Source: Saccharopolyspora elongata (lineage in GTDB: Bacteria; Actinomycetota; Actinomycetes; Mycobacteriales; Pseudonocardiaceae). From it: a DNA stretch of 64,000 nt. The stretch lies in the NCBI RefSeq assembly GCF_004348985.1, contig NZ_SMKW01000011.1, forward strand, positions 1 to 64,000, read 5' to 3'. A model generated the notes under the pieces. That model was given only the letters and a program-made list of their open reading frames with translations. It was not told the DNA's origin and made no database searches. Shown here piece by piece: positions 7,869 through 16,048 of this stretch; within the stretch, counting starts at the first letter, position 1; each line of letters begins with the position of its first letter. The position numbers were made by a program, and so were the translations under genes.

Positions 7869-8510
7869 TTGATCACGGTCGTGGTGGTAGACGATCATCC
7901 CGCGGTGGTCGCCGGCGTGCGGGCCTGGTGCTCGTTGGCCGACCCGCCGATCAAGGTGCTCGATTCGGGCCCGGCGGTGTCGGTCGCGTGGCTGGATCCC
8001 GGTGCCACCGCCGACGTGGTGATCTTCGACCTGCAGCTGGACATCACCGGCCCCGCCTACGGCGACCTCAAGCGGCTGGTGGACGCCGGCCGCCCGGTGG
8101 TGATCTACAGCATGCGGGCCGACCGGGAAACCGTGTTGACCTGCCTGGACATCGGCGCCTTCACGTACCTGACGAAGGCGGAGGGCGAGGACCACCTGGT
8201 CGCCGCCGTGCAGGCCGCGGCGTCCAACACGCCGTACCTGCCGCCGTCGCTGTCCGGCGCGTTCGGCACCGACGACCGGCCGAACCGGCCCCGGCTGTCG
8301 CCCCGGGAGACCGAGGTGCTGCTGGAGTGGTTCCACTGCGAGTCGAAGGAAATGGTGGCGCGGCGGCTCAACCTGACGGTGCACCGGGTCAACTCCTGCC
8401 TGGAGCGGGTGCGCATCAAATACGCGAACGTCGGACGGGAGGCCCCGACCAAGGCCGCGCTGGTCGCCCGCGCGATCCAGGACGGCCTGGTGCGCGCCGA
8501 CGAACTCTGA
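7869..8510 (+). CDS. NarL/FixJ-family response regulator
   Basis: A 213-residue two-domain regulator. The receiver keeps the acidic pair (VVVDDHP), the phospho-acceptor Asp at about residue 54 (VVIFDLQLD), the Ser switch (IYSMRAD) and the Lys (YLTKAEG). A LuxR-type helix-turn-helix follows, LSPRETEVLLEW then KEMVARRLNLTVHRVNSCLERV. A GGAGG at 7858-7862 sits six bases before the TTG at 7869, which I prefer to the TTG at 7863. It lies 68 bp behind the dual kinase, its probable phospho-donor, and probably controls the ESX genes around it. The target promoters are not visible. Confidence 0.88.
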   Translation: MITVVVVDDHPAVVAGVRAWCSLADPPIKVLDSGPAVSVAWLDPGATADVVIFDLQLDITGPAYGDLKRLVDAGRPVVIYSMRADRETVLTCLDIGAFTYLTKAEGEDHLVAAVQAAASNTPYLPPSLSGAFGTDDRPNRPRLSPRETEVLLEWFHCESKEMVARRLNLTVHRVNSCLERVRIKYANVGREAPTKAALVARAIQDGLVRADEL

Positions 8511-8650
8511 TCCCCGTTGCGCTCCTGACGCCGGCAGGCCCGCGACCGGCGATTCCTGTCGGCATGCCCGGCCACCTTCCCCGATCGTGACCCGACCGGC
8601 GACGCGACCCGCTCATCACCAGCGAACTCACCGACCACGCCTGTCCCGGA

Positions 8651-9814
8651 TTACGCCGTGCGGAGTTCCTTCTCCAGCGGTGTCGGGAAGGACGGGACCA
8701 CAGGAGTGCCGTCCAGCCGGGGCTGCAGCCTGTCGGCGGCGTCCTGCACCGCACGGGCTGCCGCCGCCCCTCGGTCGACCAGCAGCCTGGTAACGATCTC
8801 CCCGTCCGGCCGCACAGCCCAGCCGCCGACGACCTCGCCACCCCACCAGATCGTCGGCCCGATGTTGCCGTTCCGGTCGAACAGGGGCCGGGAGTCCGCA
8901 GGCAGGTACCAGTCGCGTTCCTTCCAGCCCATCGGAGTCGGGTCGAGGGCGGGCAGCAGCGCAGCGGACGGGGCGGCAGGCTCGTCGGCCACGGCGTCGT
9001 CGGCCAGGACCAGCCCACAGCCGACGTCCACAGTGTCCAACGCGGCGAGGGCCTTCCTGGTGGCACCGAGCGTCCAGCCGGTCCACCACTGGACGTCGGC
9101 GACGGTGGCCGGGCCGAACCGCCGCAGGTACTGCTCGACCAGTCGGGCCTTGGCATCCGGCAGCCCGGGGATCCCCTGCGGCCACCAGTTCGACGCCGGT
9201 TCCCAGGTGTGCGCCCGGGACGTCCACGATCCGCGCGGCTCGCAGCGGACCATCCGTCCTTCGGCCGCCATCAACACCAGCACGTTCGTGGTGATGTTTC
9301 GTTTCACGTCCCACTTATTGCCAGACGTCGGCAGCAGCGCGGTCCGTAGCCGAGGCTCGTCGGCCGACAGCTGGGCTGCGGTAGCCGTACCGCGTTTCGC
9401 CAGCGCCCGTTCGACGGACGACTCCACCGACCGCAGCCACCCGTCTACATCGGCGGGCAGTTCCGGCTCGGTGGAAATGGTGGTGAGCTGCCGGACCAGC
9501 CGTTTGCGTTGCTGGCCGGCGATGTCCAGCGACGCGGCATGGTGCACGACCGAAACCAGATCGGCAGGCACCACGAACAGCGTCCGGCGCATCGCCAGCA
9601 TCCGGACCAGCTTGCGGTCGCCGTACATCACCCTGGCGACGTCCTTGACCGACGCCGACGGGCAGCGGGCGAGCACCGACAGGAAGACGGTCGCTGGGTC
9701 GGTCGCGTGCAGAACCACGACGTCGGCCGCCGCCTGCTCCGGATCGCTCGCCGTCCCGCCGAGGTGATGGCGGGCGACCAACCGGGCCCGCCGCCCTTCG
9801 ATGCCAAACCGCAT
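8651..9814 (-). CDS. Winged-helix DNA-binding protein, HTH_42 (AlkX/AlkZ-like) family
   Basis: A 387-residue member of the HTH_42 (former DUF1006) family of triple winged-helix proteins. Relatives include AlkZ/Azi36 and YcaQ (AlkX), DNA glycosylases that unhook interstrand crosslinks or remove alkylated bases. Family landmarks are the LVRMLAMRRTLFVVP segment and the late winged helix with NVLVLMAAEGRMVR and DWYLP. Where characterised glycosylases carry a Gln-x-Gln or Gln-x-Asp catalytic motif, the corresponding stretch here reads VVLHATDPATVFL, without the glutamine, so activity is uncertain. It faces left into the ESX locus and looks like an unrelated housekeeping insertion. The ATG at 9814 gives the family-like start MRFGIEGRRARL. 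Confidence 0.78.
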   Translation of the reverse strand: MRFGIEGRRARLVARHHLGGTASDPEQAAADVVVLHATDPATVFLSVLARCPSASVKDVARVMYGDRKLVRMLAMRRTLFVVPADLVSVVHHAASLDIAGQQRKRLVRQLTTISTEPELPADVDGWLRSVESSVERALAKRGTATAAQLSADEPRLRTALLPTSGNKWDVKRNITTNVLVLMAAEGRMVRCEPRGSWTSRAHTWEPASNWWPQGIPGLPDAKARLVEQYLRRFGPATVADVQWWTGWTLGATRKALAALDTVDVGCGLVLADDAVADEPAAPSAALLPALDPTPMGWKERDWYLPADSRPLFDRNGNIGPTIWWGGEVVGGWAVRPDGEIVTRLLVDRGAAAARAVQDAADRLQPRLDGTPVVPSFPTPLEKELRTA

Positions 9815-10088
9815 GAGCCCATCGCTACCAGCCGACACCGACAACCACCGGACGCACCGCCATGAAACCTCCCGGTCGGATGCACTCATCATCTGGCCGC
9901 TTGCTGCATGACAGCGAGGTAGGCACCGACTCGTCCAGGTCGCACCCGACGTCTGGGTCGCCGACATGATCGGCCAGCACTGCATCAGGACCAGCCGCGG
10001 CCGCCCGGAAATGGGGTACGAACGGCCCCCACCGCGCGCGAGCGGACCTCGCTAACGTCCTCCGCGGAGATCCAATCGGGAGGAATCG

Positions 10089-10748
10089 GTGGAGACCAAG
10101 CGGATTCGAGTCGGGGTGGTGGAGGACCACCCGCTGTACCGCGCGGCGGTGGCCCGGATGCTCGCCGACGCGCCGGACATCGAAGTGGACGCGGTCGCCG
10201 AATCGGTCGCGCAGTTCGCGGCCCGCAGCCGGTGCGCCGGGAGCATCGTCGTGCTGGACCTCGGGTTGCCCGGGGTGCGGGGCGCGGCGGCCGTCATGGA
10301 ACTCGTGCGCCGCGGCCACCCGGTGCTGGTCGTCTCGGCGATGGCCGACCGCACCGAGGTGGTCGGCGCGATGCTGGCCGGGGCCCGGGGCTTCCTCGGC
10401 AAGGACGCCGAGGGCGAGGAGATCCTGGCCGCGATCCGGGAGATCGCGGCCGGGCGCAGCCACGTCGCCCCGAAGCTGGCGGCGGTCGTGCTGGACACCT
10501 CGCGGGAGCGCAACGCCGGCGCGCGCATCGAGCTCTCGCACCGCGAGGCCGAGGTGCTCAGCAGGCTCGCCGCCGGCGAACGCGACCAGGACATCGCGAT
10601 GGGCCTGCGCATCAGCATCCGCACGGTCCGTTCCTACTTGGACCGGATCAGGGACAAGACGGGACTGCGGCGGCGTCCCGCGCTCACCGCTTACGCGATC
10701 GAGAACGGCTTTGTGACCTGCCCGGCGCCCGACCGGATGCCGGCCTGA
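10089..10748 (+). CDS. NarL/FixJ-family response regulator (second in ESX locus)
   Basis: A 219-residue regulator with an intact receiver (VVEDHP acidic pair, Asp at about residue 57 in VVLDLGLPG, switch Ser in VVSAMAD, Lys in FLGKDAEG) and a LuxR-type helix-turn-helix (LSHREAEVLSRLAAGERDQD then SIRTVRSYLDRIRDK). A clear GGGAGGAAT lies just before the GTG start. It precedes the small sensor kinase at 10875 by 127 bp. Together they form the second NarL-type pair between eccB and the mycosin-like gene, so secretion or its cargo is probably under two-component control. Confidence 0.88.
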   Translation: METKRIRVGVVEDHPLYRAAVARMLADAPDIEVDAVAESVAQFAARSRCAGSIVVLDLGLPGVRGAAAVMELVRRGHPVLVVSAMADRTEVVGAMLAGARGFLGKDAEGEEILAAIREIAAGRSHVAPKLAAVVLDTSRERNAGARIELSHREAEVLSRLAAGERDQDIAMGLRISIRTVRSYLDRIRDKTGLRRRPALTAYAIENGFVTCPAPDRMPA

Positions 10749-10874
10749 GAACTCGTCCGGAACGTGGTGGCGCGGCGACTTCGAAGCGGCGCAGCCGCAC
10801 GGCCCGCCTGCGCAACTCGCACCGCCACGCAAGGTGAGCCTGGAAACAGGCCCTGACGTCGGGAGAAGCGCGTG

Positions 10875-11534
10875 ATGATCCTCGCGTCCACGATCTGCTT
10901 GATGGCGATGCTGACCGTCAGCGTCCGCCTCGCGCACCACGCCGGGTACCGGCGCGGGCGAAGGCGGGAGCGGGCCGTCATGAACCGGTACCTGCACGAC
11001 ACCGTCCTGCCGACGCTGGAGGCGCTGGCGCTGGCCGCCCCGTCGGATGCGGCCGCCGCGCCGGCCAGGCTCGCCGAGCTGCGCCAGGCCGCCAAGGAGC
11101 AGGCCGCGTTGGTGCGGCGGGACATGATGGCCCGCACCGAGGCTGGGCGCGCGCGGCTGGAAACCGATCTGGTGGCGCTGGCGGCGGATCTGGCGCGCCA
11201 CCGGCTGCACACCGAACTGATCCGGGAGGACGTGGACGACACGCTCCCGGCCCATCGGCGCACCGCGATGCGCGACGCCGTCCGGGAAGCGCTGCGGAAC
11301 ACGCAGAAGCACAGCGGAACCGATCGCGCCGTCGTGCGCGTCGAGGAGCGCGACCGCGGAATCGCGGTGGTCGTCCGCGATCACGGGTCCGGCTTCGACA
11401 CGGCGGGCAGGGACGCCGGATTCGGCATCAGGGAGTCGATTTCCGCCAGGATGGCGGAGGTCGGCGGCTCCGCCCGCGTCGAATCACGCCCCGGCTGGGG
11501 AACCCAGGTCACGCTGTGGGTTCCGCAGTCATGA
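10875..11534 (+). CDS. Small single-helix sensor histidine kinase
   Basis: A compact kinase of about 219 residues. One N-terminal membrane helix (MILASTICLMAMLTVSV) leads to a HisKA_3 H-box with His in NRYLHDTVLPTLEAL, then an ATPase domain with N-box RDAVREALRNTQKHS, G1 VVRDHGSGFD and G2 GFGIRES. There is no extracellular sensor domain, so it may sense through its helix or a partner protein. GTG at 10872 is an alternative start, but the ATG at 10875 has better spacing from GGGAGAAG. Its TGA overlaps the ATG of the mycosin-like gene (ATGA at 11531-11534), so the two proteins are made together. Confidence 0.85.
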   Translation: MILASTICLMAMLTVSVRLAHHAGYRRGRRRERAVMNRYLHDTVLPTLEALALAAPSDAAAAPARLAELRQAAKEQAALVRRDMMARTEAGRARLETDLVALAADLARHRLHTELIREDVDDTLPAHRRTAMRDAVREALRNTQKHSGTDRAVVRVEERDRGIAVVVRDHGSGFDTAGRDAGFGIRESISARMAEVGGSARVESRPGWGTQVTLWVPQS

Positions 11535-12697
11535 CGCGGGGGGCATCGCTGGCCGCGGCGGTCTGCGCGGCGCTCGGGGCCGACCTGCTCATCGGCGCGC
11601 CGCCCGCCTCCGCGCAGTGCGCCGCTCCCGCCGGTGTGTACCGGGAGGCGATGGGGTGGGCGCAGCGGCTCACCGACGCATCGGGGACCTGGCCGATCGC
11701 CGACGGAACCGGGCAGCTGCTCGCGGTCGTCGGCACCGGGATCGACGCGGACAACGACCAGTTCGGGCCGGGACAGGTGGTGCCGGGCTCCGATCTCGGG
11801 GACTGCGACGGGCGCGGCACCTTCGCCGCGGGCATCGTCGGGGCGCGGCCCGACCCGGCGACGGCCTTCGCGGGCATGGCGCCGGGCGCCCGCCTGCTCG
11901 GGATCCGGTACACCGAAACCCGCTCCGGCGGCGGCGATCCCGCCCCGGACGCGCTGGCCGGCGCGATCCGGCGGGCCGTGGACGCGGGCGCCACGGTGAT
12001 CCTGGTCGCCGTGCCGGCGCCGCGCACGAGCCCGGCGCTGGAGGACGCGGTGCGGGATGCCCTGGCCGGCAACGCGCTGGTCGTGTCGCCTGCGGTGGGC
12101 AACGAGCCCGGGACGCGGTCCTACCCGACCGGCCTGCCCGGCGTCGTGGCGGTCGGCGCGCTCGACCCGTCCGGCGCGGCGGTGCAGGACGAATCGGGTC
12201 CGCACCTCTCGATCGCCGCCCCGGGCGCGGACCTGTCCGGCCTCTCGGCCGGGGCCCGCGGCGGGCTCGGGCACCGCTGGGGCGTGGACGGTCCGGCGTT
12301 CTCGGCGGCGTACGTCGCGGGCGCGGCGGTGCTGGTGCGCTCCTACCGGCCGGGACTGAGCCCCGAGCAGGTCTCCGAGCGGCTCGCCCGGACCGCCAGC
12401 CACCCGCCGAACGGGCACGACCCCCGGCTGGGGTGGGGCGTGCTGAACGTCGGGGCCGCCGTGGCCGCGGAGCTGCCCGAGGATCCTTCCGCGCTTCAGC
12501 TCCCGAACGCCCCGGCGCCGCCGGTGGCGACCGTGCGTCCGGCCGCGGGCCCGGCGCCGCTGCCCGACCACGAGCCGCTACCGGGTTGGCTCGCGCTGCT
12601 GGGCGTCGCCGCCGCCGCTCTCGCCGTCGTCGCGCGCGCGACCATCCGGCTCGGCAAGGCCCGCGGCTGGCGCCCGGGCTCCCGACGCTCCCCCTGA
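11531..12697 (+). CDS. Mycosin-like S8 protease homologue lacking the catalytic triad
   Basis: A 388-residue secreted, membrane-anchored subtilisin-fold protein matching ESX mycosins (MycP): a signal peptide ending PPASA, the subtilase core, a proline-rich linker and one C-terminal helix (GWLALLGVAAAALAVVARA) with a basic cytosolic tail. Every catalytic residue is replaced. The Asp motif V-I-D-T-G is AVVGTGID (Gly at about residue 68). The His motif D-G-H-G-T is CDGRGTFAAG (Arg at about 95). The Ser motif G-T-S is DGPAFSAAY (Ala at about 256). The oxyanion Asn is kept (AVGNEPG, about 191). The Gly and Arg changes are each one A-to-G step from GAC and CAC. Mycosins also have a structural role in ESX complexes, and this copy could do only that. 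Confidence 0.85.
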   Translation: MTRGASLAAAVCAALGADLLIGAPPASAQCAAPAGVYREAMGWAQRLTDASGTWPIADGTGQLLAVVGTGIDADNDQFGPGQVVPGSDLGDCDGRGTFAAGIVGARPDPATAFAGMAPGARLLGIRYTETRSGGGDPAPDALAGAIRRAVDAGATVILVAVPAPRTSPALEDAVRDALAGNALVVSPAVGNEPGTRSYPTGLPGVVAVGALDPSGAAVQDESGPHLSIAAPGADLSGLSAGARGGLGHRWGVDGPAFSAAYVAGAAVLVRSYRPGLSPEQVSERLARTASHPPNGHDPRLGWGVLNVGAAVAAELPEDPSALQLPNAPAPPVATVRPAAGPAPLPDHEPLPGWLALLGVAAAALAVVARATIRLGKARGWRPGSRRSP

Positions 12698-12759
12698 GCG
12701 GAGTTCCGCCGACTTGGCCGCCAGAAACCGATCGGCTCGATGTTTTCGCTGGTCACGGG

Positions 12760-12803
12760 CCGTGAGTCTTTTTGGCTGCGATAGCGACCTGAAAGACTCA
12801 CGG
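12760..12803. terminator. Bidirectional terminator hairpin, CCGTGAGT family
   Basis: The 12-bp arms CCGTGAGTCTTT (12760-12771) and AAAGACTCACGG (12792-12803) flank a 20-nt loop. It sits between the convergent mycosin-like gene and the small leftward gene at 12911, where a two-way terminator is expected. Confidence 0.72.
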
Positions 12804-12910
12804 GCGTTGACCTGCCCAAACGAACCTTCGGTGCCATGGCGAAGACCCATTTGTCGCCCTACGACCTAGGGGGCGGCAAGCGCCCCGGGCGCTCGTGATC
12901 GAGCGGGGGC

Positions 12911-13186
12911 TCACTCGTCTTGGTCTTGGTGTGCCTCTTCGCGGGGTAAGGGCCACCCGTGGAACGGCGGCTCCGCAGTCCCATCGAGCAAGGCCGCGAG
13001 GTCGCGGCGCAGTTCCTTCTCGGTGTCGTACGCGACGATCACCTCGTCATGCCCCGGCACGCGGAAGGTGACTCGCCAGGTGCCGGTGGGGGCCCGTTCG
13101 ATCCGCATCAGAAGTTCGCGCCCCGCCCCCCAGCGGATGACTGTCCCGTTCACGGCGTGCCGCTCCCCTGCTCGTACGGGCTTCAC
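12911..13186 (-). CDS. Small hypothetical protein
   Basis: A short leftward gene of about 91 residues that I do not recognise. The middle reads as a plausible beta-rich fold (LLMRIERAPTGTWRVTFRV, then DEVIVAYDTEKELRRDLAALLDG) and the tail is acidic (REEAHQDQDE). The frame stays open to 13384, but translation above 13186 is basic and repetitive and overlaps the promoter region of the rightward VOC gene. I therefore place the start at the GTG at 13186; no strong ribosome site supports it. Codon use in the visible half looks like a real gene. No function is offered. Confidence 0.5.
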   Translation of the reverse strand: MKPVRAGERHAVNGTVIRWGAGRELLMRIERAPTGTWRVTFRVPGHDEVIVAYDTEKELRRDLAALLDGTAEPPFHGWPLPREEAHQDQDE

Positions 13187-13349
13187 GGTATGCGTCGTGA
13201 CGGTCGCGCAGTAGAGTCCTTCGCCTGGGGAGGGCCGGGCGAACGCCCGTTCCAGGGCCGGAGTGATGCTCCCTCCAGCCCGACCACGTCGTGCACGGCT
13301 GTCGAGCGCTCGAGGCGCGATGTCGTTGCCCCGGGGCACAATGCGGGGC

Positions 13350-13724
13350 ATGTCCCAGTCATCTCCGCACCGGCACCACGCCATCGACTACGTGGAGCTC
13401 ACGGTCACCGATCTCGAAGCCGCCAAGCGCTTCTACTCCGAAGCGTTCGGCTGGCGGTTCAACGACTACGGCCCGGCTTACGCCGGCATCCGGGCCTCGC
13501 AGGACGAATCCGCACCCGAGGTCGGCGGCCTGCGCACCGACCAGGAGGTGCGAGCGGGCGGGCCGCTGGTGCTGCTCTACTCGACCGACCTGGACCGGTC
13601 CGCGGAGGCGGTGCGCAACGCCGGCGGCCGGGTGGTGAACGGGCCGTACGAGTTCCCCGGCGGGCGCCGGTTCCACTTCACCGACCCGAGCGGGAACGAA
13701 CTCGGCGTCTGGGCGGAGGCGTAG
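13350..13724 (+). CDS. VOC-family (glyoxalase/bleomycin-resistance fold) protein
   Basis: A 124-residue single-domain vicinal-oxygen-chelate protein. It has the paired beta-alpha-beta pattern: VELTVTDLEAAKRFYSEAFGWRF starts the first module, and GNELGVWAEA, with the usual metal-ligand-type glutamate before the end, closes the second. His and Glu positions typical of metal binding are present (HAIDYVEL, FHFTDPSGNELGV). Such proteins include glyoxalase-like enzymes and drug-binding resistance proteins, and the substrate cannot be assigned. The ATG at 13350 gives the family start, with an in-frame ATG at 13341 as alternative. It stands alone between the mycosin-like gene and the ESX substrate block. 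Confidence 0.82.
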   Translation: MSQSSPHRHHAIDYVELTVTDLEAAKRFYSEAFGWRFNDYGPAYAGIRASQDESAPEVGGLRTDQEVRAGGPLVLLYSTDLDRSAEAVRNAGGRVVNGPYEFPGGRRFHFTDPSGNELGVWAEA

Positions 13725-13852
13725 CCGGGGTCGTGAGCGGCAGTGGTCGCTCGAACGACGACGAGCGCGATGGGAAGTGGAACGGCCGCTGAGCGACGGG
13801 GGGGTTGCGCTCAGCGGCCGGGTTCGTGGGCCGGTCCACAGTGGTCAGGCGA

Positions 13853-15103
13853 TCACAGCGCGGACTGCCTTTCCCTGATGGCGCCGTGGACGACGTCGTT
13901 CATGTCCCGCCAGGACGGCGAGCCCGGGTCCAGGACGCTGCTGTGCGAGGACACGTCCGGGACGAACCAGCCGTCCGAGTCGTGGCTGGACGGCAGCGGC
14001 GTGACGCCGGGGAAGTCGTCCGGGTCGGGCCCGTGGGCGCGGCCCTGCGCCCACTGGATCGGGTCGTGCTCCAGCGTGACCGAGTACCGGGCCGTCGGGT
14101 ACGGGTTGGTCAGCTCCGTCACGCCCTCGCCCATCCCCGCCGAGGCCACGTGGATCACGTTGTCCGCGCGCATGCCCGCCGCGTCGGCCAAGCCGACGAT
14201 CGCCCCGCCGTAGCTGTGCCCGATCACGGTGACCTGGGCGCCCTCCCCCAGCCTCGGGCGCAGGTCGTTGTTGACGAACTCCGCCAGCCGCGGCGCCATC
14301 TCCCGCGACGGGCCCGCGGAGCTCGCCTCGGGCAGGCCCTGCGGGAAGTCGCCGTTCATCCACAGCACCGATGCCGTCCGGCCGGTCGGGTCGGCGCCGG
14401 CGAAGCTGCCCACCCGGTCCGCGTAGCGCGGGAAGTCCTCCAGCCCGGTGTTCATACCGGGCACCAGGACGGCCACCGACTGGGTGTCGGAGTCGAGCCG
14501 GCCGATCAGGCCCACGATCCGCCCGTCCCCCGCCGGGTCGAACTCGATGATCTGCGTGTTGCTGTTGAGGATCTCGTCGTACGCCGCGATCTTCTCGCGG
14601 AGGTGCCGGATCTCCGCCTCGCGGTCCCCCGGGCCCGGCCTGGCCTCCAACTCCTTCAGTTCCGCGCCGGCCACCGTCCGCGCGGCCTCGATCTGGGCCC
14701 GGTTGGCGGCGTTCAGGTCGGCGACCGAGCCACCGGAGGGACCGTCGGCCAGCTCCGGGACGACCAGGTCCGGGTTCAGCCGCCGGATCTTGGCGGCCTG
14801 CTCGGCGTCCCAGCGGCGCACCGCGACGTTCGACGCCGTGATCCCGTCGATGATCCCGGTCAGCCTGCTGGACGCGGCTTGCAGGCCGCGCTCGTTCAGC
14901 TGGATGTTGCCGGAATGGCCGGCCTGGGCCGCCTGCGAGCCCGACACGTTCGCGAACGCGGACGTCACCAGCGTGCGCGCGGTGAGGTTGCGGCGGGCTT
15001 CACCGAGCACCGCCACCTGGTCGGGCAACGCCTGCGCAGCGGTGTCGAGCGCGGCGTGGTTCACCGCGAACCGCGCCACCGAGGTCTGCTCGGAACGGTC
15101 CAT
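13853..15103 (-). CDS. DUF1023 alpha/beta-hydrolase, likely ESX-linked effector
   Basis: A 416-residue protein with two parts. The first about 180 residues are helical and coiled-coil-like (LNERGLQAASSRLTGII, RHLREKIAAYDEIL), the kind of N-terminal region ESX substrates use for docking. The second half is the DUF1023 hydrolase domain: a core strand SVAVLVPGMNTGL, the nucleophile elbow VTVIGHSYGGAIVG, an Asp-containing turn after GMGEGV, and a late His (SSHSSVL). Members are found beside WXG100 genes across actinobacteria and are thought to be secreted esterases or lipases. No signal peptide is visible. It is the last gene of a leftward run of ESX substrates. A second DUF1023 protein is encoded at 46139. 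Confidence 0.82.
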   Translation of the reverse strand: MDRSEQTSVARFAVNHAALDTAAQALPDQVAVLGEARRNLTARTLVTSAFANVSGSQAAQAGHSGNIQLNERGLQAASSRLTGIIDGITASNVAVRRWDAEQAAKIRRLNPDLVVPELADGPSGGSVADLNAANRAQIEAARTVAGAELKELEARPGPGDREAEIRHLREKIAAYDEILNSNTQIIEFDPAGDGRIVGLIGRLDSDTQSVAVLVPGMNTGLEDFPRYADRVGSFAGADPTGRTASVLWMNGDFPQGLPEASSAGPSREMAPRLAEFVNNDLRPRLGEGAQVTVIGHSYGGAIVGLADAAGMRADNVIHVASAGMGEGVTELTNPYPTARYSVTLEHDPIQWAQGRAHGPDPDDFPGVTPLPSSHDSDGWFVPDVSSHSSVLDPGSPSWRDMNDVVHGAIRERQSAL

Positions 15104-15138
15104 TCTCCTGGCTCCTCACGGGAAATCCGGACGACCGC

Positions 15139-15906
15139 TCAGGTCCTGAGGGTCGGCGGGGTGATGTCGTCGAGCAGGGCGTGCTGCGCCTGCTGGGCGC
15201 GGGTGGCGCGCTCGTCGTGCTGCCGGATCAGCCGCGCCGCCCAATCGAGGTCGTCGCGGAACTTCTGGTCGCGGTCCAGGGCCTTGCTGGTGGCCTCGGA
15301 GCTGCTGGTGATGTTCGACCGGTGCGCGCCCGCCGCCGCGGCCGATGCCTGCACCCGGCCGAAGGCGTCCTGCGACGCGGCGCCGTGCCGCAGCGCCTGC
15401 GAGGTGTTCAGCAGCGGATTCCTGGTCCCCTCGACGAGTTTCGCCACCGCGTCGAAGAACTTCGGGACCTCGGCGCGGAAACCTTCCGGGTTGCTGGCGG
15501 ACGAGCCGGTGCTCGCCGAGTTCTGCGCGCCGCGCTGCCGGACCGCATCCCGCGCCCGGCCGAGGAACTCCCGGTACTGGCCGCCGGTGTAGGTCGACCA
15601 CTGGTCCCACCCGTGCGCCTGGAAGATCGCGTGGGCGTTGCGCGCGTTCGTCGCCGGGTCGGCGTTCGCCGCCTCGTTGCGGTGCCGCTGGTCGAATGCG
15701 TTGCCGTGACCGGGATTCACCGACCGGATCTGCCACAGCCCGACCGACGGGCCGTACACCTCGTTCTGCAGGGACACATCGCCGATCGCCCCGGGGTTCC
15801 CGCGCGACTCCGCGAGCGCGACGGCGACCGCGATCCGCAGGTCCTCGCCGGTGAAGCCGGCGTTCGCGGCGTGCTCCGCGATCTGCTGGTCGGTGAGCGT
15901 TGGCAT
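15139..15906 (-). CDS. SLT-type lysozyme domain fused to helical ESX-like domain
   Basis: A 255-residue protein without a signal peptide. Residues of about 10-125 form a lytic-transglycosylase/lysozyme-like domain, with a catalytic-type Glu in AVALAESRGNPGAIG, then YGPSVGLWQIRSVNPG and a W/Y-rich region ending YTGGQYREFLGRA. The last about 110 residues are alpha-helical and charged (FDAVAKLVEG, RDQKFRDDLDWAARLIRQHDERA), resembling a WXG100-type hairpin. A muralytic domain joined to such a helical part, inside an ESX substrate block, suggests a secreted cell-wall enzyme exported by type VII rather than Sec. It may remodel the producer's own wall or attack neighbours. The export route is inference from context. 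Confidence 0.8.
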   Translation of the reverse strand: MPTLTDQQIAEHAANAGFTGEDLRIAVAVALAESRGNPGAIGDVSLQNEVYGPSVGLWQIRSVNPGHGNAFDQRHRNEAANADPATNARNAHAIFQAHGWDQWSTYTGGQYREFLGRARDAVRQRGAQNSASTGSSASNPEGFRAEVPKFFDAVAKLVEGTRNPLLNTSQALRHGAASQDAFGRVQASAAAAGAHRSNITSSSEATSKALDRDQKFRDDLDWAARLIRQHDERATRAQQAQHALLDDITPPTLRT

Positions 15907-16048
15907 TGCCCTCTCCTCTTGCGGTGGTTCGGGTTCGCAGGCTCTCGGCCAACGAGGCCAGCACGGAGCCGTGTATCGGCCGGGAATCCCGCGGTCCGGA
16001 CGGCGTCCGAGAGACCGCCACCCGCAAGCGCGTTGAAGAAACTCCCCG

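Noticed and set aside
8651-9814. Calling the HTH_42 protein an active crosslink-repair glycosylase
   Set aside because: The catalytic glutamine motif of characterised AlkZ/AlkX enzymes is not seen at the expected place, so only the fold family is claimed.
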